Below are positions 59,209 to 64,000 of a stretch of 64,000 nt of DNA, one piece after another (within the stretch, counting starts at the first letter, position 1; every line of letters begins with the position of its first letter). The notes beneath the pieces were generated by a model. It was not told where the DNA came from. It ran no database searches and was given only the letters and a program-made list of their open reading frames with translations. A program made the position numbers and the translations under genes. This DNA comes from a virus. The stretch spans positions 1 through 64,000 of the IMG/VR virus record IMGVR_UViG_3300025108_000028, one strand, 5' to 3'.

Positions 59209-59224
59209 TATTATTATTGTATAG
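59206..59224 (+). promoter_or_regulatory. Candidate late promoter GTATATT...TATAG
   Basis: GTATATTATTATTGTATAG, 40 bases before ATG 59265 and directly after the terminator arm. Confidence 0.45.
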
Positions 59225-59264
59225 TTTACAAGCAAACATTACAATATAATAAAATTAAGTATCT

Positions 59265-61490
59265 ATGATCCCAACAAGCTCAAGTGCCTCAACAAACGGG
59301 TGTGACAATATATCATCCAATTGTGTAGTGTGGCAAGGTCCAGATATTGCATGTATTGATTTATGTACAGGTGATACAATAACTGATGTTACAGCAAAAC
59401 TAGCAACTAAAGTTTGTGATATAATTACTAACGGAGTTGATGCTAATCCTAATCTTAGTGGATTAGATCTTACTTGTTTAAATATTCAAGGTCAAACACC
59501 AACAACTTTGGTACCTGTGCTACAGGAAATGGTTAATCAGATTTGTGCTAATAGTTCTGGTACAACTGTAGGGACAAGCTCAAATTTAGCCAGATCAAAA
59601 CAAACAACAGATAGTTTACCTATAATGACATTACCTGCATGTATGCAGTATGATGATAAAAATGGAAATCCTGTAACAGAACTACGTTTAGATTTATTTG
59701 CAAGTTTAATTGCCAATCAGGTATGTACTAACTTACAAAGTATTCAGATTATAAATACAACTCTTTCAAGTTATGGTGATAGATTAAATACATTAGAAGC
59801 ATGTGTTTTACCATGTTCTGGAGTTGTAGCTGAAAAGCAAGTTATACCAACTTGTATTATTAATGTAGGTAACTTAACAGATGTATCAGTACTTCTACTT
59901 GCTTTAGAACAAAGATTTTGTGCTTTAGAAAATGCTGTTGGAACACCAACACAGATTAACTCTGCAATAAGTCAAACTTCATTGATAGGGTCTACAAGTT
60001 CATTATCATCAGAAGCAACATACGGTTCTATAACTGGATATAATAATAACCCTAGTACACTTGCACAAAGTGTTCAAAATGCATGGATTGTTATTGATGA
60101 TTTATATAATGCAGTTTCATCTATACAAACAAATTGTTGTCCGACAGGTTGTGATAGTGTTGTTTTTGCATATACAACAAGTAATGTTTTAAATGCTGCA
60201 GGATCTATAGATGCTATAAACTTTGATTTCACATCATCATCTATACCATCTTCATTTACAACACCTGCTGGATCTTCTGTTATTACTTTAACAGATTCAC
60301 TTGGTTCAAGTGCAACAGCAGTAGTAGATGTGACGCAGCTACAATCTAACGGGGGAGGTTACAATTTTCCAATACCAACATTAAATCAGTATGGAAATAT
60401 AAGCGTTTCTATAGACTTTAAAGTTACTGATAGTACATCAACTTGTGAATCAGTTGAATCATCTGTAATAGATGGTGTGATTCCTTGTCCAACTATATTA
60501 TTTACAGATATGACAGTATCAGGTGGAAATGCAAACTTTACAAATTTATTAGGTGTAACAGCACAGTATACCTTAACAATTAGAGAAGCTTCATCAAACA
60601 ATGTTGTTGGTACATATGTTATTAACAATCCAGGATCACAAGTTACACAACCAATAGGAGGATTAACTGCAGCAACAACTTATACAGCAGAGCTTCAAAT
60701 TATAATAAATGGTCAAACAAAAGAGTGTGACAGAGTAGATTTTAATACTGCATCAGCAAGTGCACCTTGTGATGCTGGTATGGATGTAGCATTTATTATA
60801 GACTACACAGGAAGCATGGGGGATGAAATAGATTTTATTAAAACTGGGATGTCTGGTATAATTAATACTATAGATACTTCTTCAGGTTCTAACAACTATA
60901 GAATAGGTATAATAACTGTTGATGAAATGCCAGGTTCAGATGCGCCAAATTATGGAGCTTGTGCAGACTATACGTCATTACCTGCTACTCAAAAAATTGC
61001 TAATACAGGAATTGGGGTAACACAGTATTTAACAGCATGGGAAATGTTCTCAGACAATAATGGAACAACAGCAAATACCCAAGTTCAAAAACTTAATGGT
61101 GGTGTTGATGGAGTATGTGTACAATTGGGTGATGGTAATTATTCTCCTGAACCTACAGATATGGCAATTGGTCAAGTATTAACAGGAAATTTCTTAAATG
61201 CATTTAGAGCAAATGTAGCAAAATATATTGTTGTAATAACTGATGCTTTACCAGGAGGTGATGATGATGCTTTCACTCCAACTGATTATACATACATTGG
61301 TCAATTAACAAATCAAGCTAATAATCAAGGTGTTAAAATAATTGTATTAGGTGATGGTGTGGATGCTACATTTGATAATGGAGGAACAATTGTTTACCCA
61401 TGGAGAGAGTTAGCAATTAATACTGGCGGATCTTGGAATGCAAATGAAGATCCTTCAACAATAAACGCAGAGCTTATAGCAAGCTGCTAA
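59265..61490 (+). CDS. Tail/appendage protein with C-terminal VWA domain, 741 aa
   Basis: The N-terminal 200 residues are Cys-containing (CVVWQGPDIACIDLCTGDTI) and resemble structural proteins of Bacteroidota phages. Residues 300-500 contain Ig/FN3-like beta segments. From about residue 503 a VWA domain begins: AFIIDYTGSMGDEIDF with a MIDAS D-x-T-x-S, and later YIVVITDALPGGDD. The VWA fold binds ligands through a metal ion, so this may be an adhesin. Unlike the early VWA protein at 13100, it has no HExxH part. Preceded by a promoter-like motif. Confidence 0.8.
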   Translation: MIPTSSSASTNGCDNISSNCVVWQGPDIACIDLCTGDTITDVTAKLATKVCDIITNGVDANPNLSGLDLTCLNIQGQTPTTLVPVLQEMVNQICANSSGTTVGTSSNLARSKQTTDSLPIMTLPACMQYDDKNGNPVTELRLDLFASLIANQVCTNLQSIQIINTTLSSYGDRLNTLEACVLPCSGVVAEKQVIPTCIINVGNLTDVSVLLLALEQRFCALENAVGTPTQINSAISQTSLIGSTSSLSSEATYGSITGYNNNPSTLAQSVQNAWIVIDDLYNAVSSIQTNCCPTGCDSVVFAYTTSNVLNAAGSIDAINFDFTSSSIPSSFTTPAGSSVITLTDSLGSSATAVVDVTQLQSNGGGYNFPIPTLNQYGNISVSIDFKVTDSTSTCESVESSVIDGVIPCPTILFTDMTVSGGNANFTNLLGVTAQYTLTIREASSNNVVGTYVINNPGSQVTQPIGGLTAATTYTAELQIIINGQTKECDRVDFNTASASAPCDAGMDVAFIIDYTGSMGDEIDFIKTGMSGIINTIDTSSGSNNYRIGIITVDEMPGSDAPNYGACADYTSLPATQKIANTGIGVTQYLTAWEMFSDNNGTTANTQVQKLNGGVDGVCVQLGDGNYSPEPTDMAIGQVLTGNFLNAFRANVAKYIVVITDALPGGDDDAFTPTDYTYIGQLTNQANNQGVKIIVLGDGVDATFDNGGTIVYPWRELAINTGGSWNANEDPSTINAELIASC

Positions 61491-61506
61491 AATAAAATAA
61501 TAAAAA

Positions 61507-62067
61507 ATGGCATGTAATTGTTCAAATAATAGTAGTAATTGTGGATGCAATGATGTTGCATTAACTAACCCTTGTTCATACACTGATTGTAGTGTTGGTA
61601 GTGAAAGATGTGAAGATATTCAATGTGCTTCATGTGTAAGTTATTGTGGTACATCTTTTCAAATAGGTGATCCTGGTAGCAAAATAGTTATAACTTCTGG
61701 TGAAAGACTTGATTCTATTATACAGAAGTTTTCTATGATTTTAGCAAATGGTTTAGGTGCTTGTACATCAGATGATGTTCAACATGATCCATATAATGTA
61801 TATGCAGGTGTAGTTACTAAAAACTCTGCAGAAGTTCTGTGGAATGGAGTTTGGAGTAATAGTACTGGTATAAATATTTATATAGATACACAAATTAATC
61901 CGCAAGGATGGACATTGGTAAATGCTACACCTATTGTACCAACTACAAATAATTTTAAAATAACAAATCTAGTTCCAAATACTCTTTACAAAATTAAAGT
62001 TGTAGATGCAGGTTTAGGTTCTAGTTGTATACCTATTGAAATTTTAATTTCAACGGGAGCACAATAA
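61507..62067 (+). CDS. Cys-rich appendage protein with FN3-like domain, 186 aa
   Basis: The first 55 residues are very Cys-rich (about 11 Cys). Then a segment GERLDSIIQKFSMILANGLG resembles parts of the neighbouring protein, and the C-terminal 90 residues fit an FN3-like domain (VTKNSAEVLWNGVW, TNLVPNTLYKIKVVDAG). Likely a virion surface protein. Terminator follows. Confidence 0.7.
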   Translation: MACNCSNNSSNCGCNDVALTNPCSYTDCSVGSERCEDIQCASCVSYCGTSFQIGDPGSKIVITSGERLDSIIQKFSMILANGLGACTSDDVQHDPYNVYAGVVTKNSAEVLWNGVWSNSTGINIYIDTQINPQGWTLVNATPIVPTTNNFKITNLVPNTLYKIKVVDAGLGSSCIPIEILISTGAQ

Positions 62068-62114
62068 AATAACAACAGGTGGTGGTTTGTTGGTTTTCTA
62101 CTACAAACGTTGGA

Positions 62115-62149
62115 AGAGGCCGGGTTTAACTCCGGTCTCTTTTTTTTTC
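62115..62149 (+). terminator. Intrinsic terminator after 61507 gene
   Basis: 9-bp stem AGAGGCCGG/CCGGTCTCT (one G-U) with an eight-base loop and nine T residues. Confidence 0.9.
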
Positions 62150-62150
62150 T

Positions 62151-62158
62151 TATCTTTA
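62151..62158 (+). promoter_or_regulatory. TATCTTTA box before metallophosphoesterase
   Basis: One base from TATCTTTG, located 20 bases before ATG 62179 and directly after the terminator T-run. Confidence 0.4.
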
Positions 62159-62178
62159 CAATAATCAAAAAAATTTTT

Positions 62179-63402
62179 ATGGACAATTTAAAACAGAGAG
62201 TATTAGAATCATTAAAATGGAAAAAGCATCCTTCTATTAGTAGTGCAAGACTTGGTATAACTGAGAAACAATACAGAAAGATCAAAAAAGAATTGTTAAC
62301 TGAGAGGAAGAATAAAAAAAAGAAATCAATATTTTTTAGCAAAGCAGTAGAAAATGCTCAGGTTGTAGAAGCAATTGATTTAGAAAAAGGAGAAGGTAAG
62401 ATATCAGGAACTTTTGATCATGAACCTAAAAGTGCAGAAGAAATAATTGAGTTACTAAAAATAGATACTGATAGGTGGAAGCTATCTCAGTATTGGAATA
62501 AACAAATGGGTGATCACTGGAGAGTGTCAGCATTAGTATCTCAGATTAAAAATCCAGAAGAAAAGCTTTTTAAAGAGTTATTAGAAAACTGGAAACCCAA
62601 GACTTATAAATTACCTAAAGTTAATCTAAAGAATATTGTCTCAAATGATCCTGTGTGTGGTGTAATATCATTACAAGATATTCATTTTGGAAAAGAAGGT
62701 AATGATACTATAGATAAAGATTTTGAAGATACAGTTACCTACCTAATACAAAAGGCAGCTCCAGTTAATTATATAGAGAGAATGTATTTTGTTGTAGGAG
62801 GTGATTTAATAAACATGGATACATTTGATGGTACTACCACTAGTGGAACAGGATTAGACAACTGTATGCCTGCTACAGAGGCTTATATGCAAGCGTTTGA
62901 TGCAATGCATTGGGCTATAAATTATATTAAAGCATATTGTAAAGAATTAGTTGTTGTATATGTTCCGGGTAATCATGATAGATTATCTTCTTTTCATTTA
63001 GTTCATGCTTTATCTAAATCTATTATTAGTGATGAGATAGTTTGGGATACCAAATATGAAGAAAGAAAAGTTCATGTATGGCATAATAACTTTAATGCTT
63101 TTGAGCATGGTGATAAACGCAGCAAGAATAATCCACTGATATATGCATCAGAGTATCCAAAAGAATGGGGTGCTACAACAAACAGAACATTATTCAAAGG
63201 TCATATACATACAGATAAAAAAGTAGAATATATGACATCTAATGAAACAGCTGGTTTTATAGAAAAGACACTTCCAAGTTTAGGAAAGACAGATTACTAC
63301 CACTATAGTAACAAGTATGTGGGTAATAGAAGATCTGGTAAATTAGAAATTCAACACCCAACAATGGGAAATATATGCGTATTAACTTACCAAGCAATAT
63401 AA
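62179..63402 (+). CDS. Calcineurin-like metallophosphoesterase
   Basis: Start set to ATG 62179 (MDNLKQRVLESLKWKK) because the longer TTG start lies before the terminator. 407 residues. Residues 1-45 form an HTH-like helical head. The phosphoesterase core has all five motifs: LQDIHFG (D167, H169), VVGGDLIN (D209), VPGNHDR (N265, H266), EHGDK and FKGHIHTD. It could act as a phosphatase or nuclease on DNA or nucleotides. Unusual among tail genes, but such enzymes are found near structural genes in related phages. Confidence 0.85.
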   Translation: MDNLKQRVLESLKWKKHPSISSARLGITEKQYRKIKKELLTERKNKKKKSIFFSKAVENAQVVEAIDLEKGEGKISGTFDHEPKSAEEIIELLKIDTDRWKLSQYWNKQMGDHWRVSALVSQIKNPEEKLFKELLENWKPKTYKLPKVNLKNIVSNDPVCGVISLQDIHFGKEGNDTIDKDFEDTVTYLIQKAAPVNYIERMYFVVGGDLINMDTFDGTTTSGTGLDNCMPATEAYMQAFDAMHWAINYIKAYCKELVVVYVPGNHDRLSSFHLVHALSKSIISDEIVWDTKYEERKVHVWHNNFNAFEHGDKRSKNNPLIYASEYPKEWGATTNRTLFKGHIHTDKKVEYMTSNETAGFIEKTLPSLGKTDYYHYSNKYVGNRRSGKLEIQHPTMGNICVLTYQAI

Positions 63403-63404
63403 AG

Positions 63405-63440
63405 ACCTCACTTTAAATTTCATTAAGTGGGGTTTTTTTT
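63405..63440 (+). terminator. Intrinsic terminator after metallophosphoesterase gene
   Basis: 8-bp stem CCTCACTT/AAGTGGGG (one T-G pair) with an 11-base loop and eight T residues. Confidence 0.85.
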
Positions 63441-63462
63441 GTAAATTATAAATGTAGACTGT

Positions 63463-64000
63463 ATGATTAATAATTTTAAAAAACCTGATTTGAATGCTCC
63501 AAGATACAGACAAAAAAGATTGGGGTTATTAAATGAAGAAACATATAGAGAATTCAAAGAGAAAAAACCTTTGTATTCTAAAATAGATAATAAGAAGCTA
63601 AAAAAAATAATTAAAACATATAATGAAAATTTATGGCATGCTGTAATAGATAATAGAGATGGTGTTGAATTACCTGATTCATTAGGATTTATGTTTATTG
63701 GAACATGCCCTAACTCTAAATCAGTTAATACAAATTATGCATTATCTAATCAGTATGGTAAAGTTTTACAAAACAAGAACTGGGAAACAGATGGTAATTT
63801 AGGAAAAATATTTTATACAAACTGGTCAACAAAGTACAGATTTAAAAACAGAGAACTTTGGAGATTTAAAGCGTGTAGAAATTTTAAAAGAACAGTTGCC
63901 AAAGACTACCCAAAAAATTGGACAAAGTATGTTATAATGAAAAATAAGTATAGGGTAGCTCATCTTTATGATAAGACACCTGACAAAACTAATGAAGCTC
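63463..64000 (+). CDS. Hypothetical protein, 3' end outside window
   Basis: An open frame from ATG 63463 to the edge gives at least 179 residues. It is basic and rich in Lys, Asn, Tyr and Trp. Segments LPDSLGFMFIGTCPN, NWETDGNLGKIFYTN and WRFKACRNFKR suggest a conserved globular protein, but I cannot name the family. It has its own start region after a terminator. Confidence 0.65.
   Translation, partial: MINNFKKPDLNAPRYRQKRLGLLNEETYREFKEKKPLYSKIDNKKLKKIIKTYNENLWHAVIDNRDGVELPDSLGFMFIGTCPNSKSVNTNYALSNQYGKVLQNKNWETDGNLGKIFYTNWSTKYRFKNRELWRFKACRNFKRTVAKDYPKNWTKYVIMKNKYRVAHLYDKTPDKTNEA

Noticed and set aside
62110-62178. TTG-initiated extension of the metallophosphoesterase
   Set aside because: It would start before a strong terminator and encode its stem; ATG 62179 follows a TATCTTTA box.
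1-64000. CRISPR array, integrase, transposase, or diversity-generating retroelement
   Set aside because: No regularly spaced repeat array, no recombinase or transposase motifs, and no reverse transcriptase found; lysogeny is not supported by this window.

Overview
The window is part of the genome of a tailed double-stranded DNA phage (Caudoviricetes). It is AT-rich and densely packed, with many ATGA and TAATG gene overlaps, and it carries a near-complete set of phage replication, packaging, capsid and tail genes. No integrase, ribosomal RNA or transposase is visible. The host is most likely a member of the Bacteroidota. The box TATCTTTG, which fits the Bacteroidota -7 consensus TAnnTTTG, recurs just upstream of start codons on both strands, and leaders are A-rich without clear Shine-Dalgarno sequences. 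The inventory (family B polymerase, primase, DnaB-type helicase, UDG, Sak4-like ATPase, HU/IHF-like protein, large terminase, very large portal) resembles crAss-like or other marine Bacteroidota phages. That placement is an inference and needs a marker-gene tree.

Layout. (1) Bases 1-2238, plus strand: the end of a large tail or appendage protein cut by the window edge, plus a 59-residue protein. (2) Bases 2240-29680, minus strand, with one plus-strand exception at 20639-21055: early genes. These cover nucleotide-pool enzymes (dATP/dGTP diphosphohydrolase family, MazG), a spore-photoproduct-lyase-like radical SAM protein, family B polymerase, PD-(D/E)XK exonuclease, a MoxR ATPase with a HELLH/VWA partner and two neighbouring related proteins, a RusA-like resolvase, primase, SSB-like protein, Sak4-like ATPase, DnaB-like helicase, a stand-alone DnaA domain IV-like protein, UDG, an SF2 helicase, three tRNAs (CAT, TAA, TCT anticodons), HNH endonuclease, small regulators, and a lipoprotein/membrane-protein cluster. 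The block ends with two paralogous genes that have their own terminators. (3) Bases 29934-64000, plus strand: late genes. A cassette of very basic small proteins is followed by amidase endolysin, an HU/IHF-like protein, a second PD-(D/E)XK nuclease, GroES-like co-chaperonin, large terminase, portal, scaffold-like protein, major capsid, head/neck candidates, several long fibre or appendage proteins (one with two collagen-like blocks, one with a VWA domain), a metallophosphoesterase, and a gene running off the edge.

Transcription. Late genes appear split into units by strong hairpin terminators (about 43.9, 47.4, 51.3, 59.2, 62.1 and 63.4 kb). A shared upstream motif GTATATT...TATAG may be a late promoter. 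On the minus strand an unexplained element, ACTGCTCCCnACCT in gene orientation, lies 33-77 bases upstream of four start codons (16675, 26275, 28558 and 29351 genes). This element, the MoxR/VWA block with a terminator-like hairpin inside the VWA coding sequence, and the lipoprotein cluster are the most unusual parts of the window.

Several start codons were moved to the first plausible ATG. Small genes with good support from overlaps or motifs were added at 2059, 3023, 21427, 21557, 27382, 30457, 31076 and 48094, and two weaker ones at 23259 and 33837.
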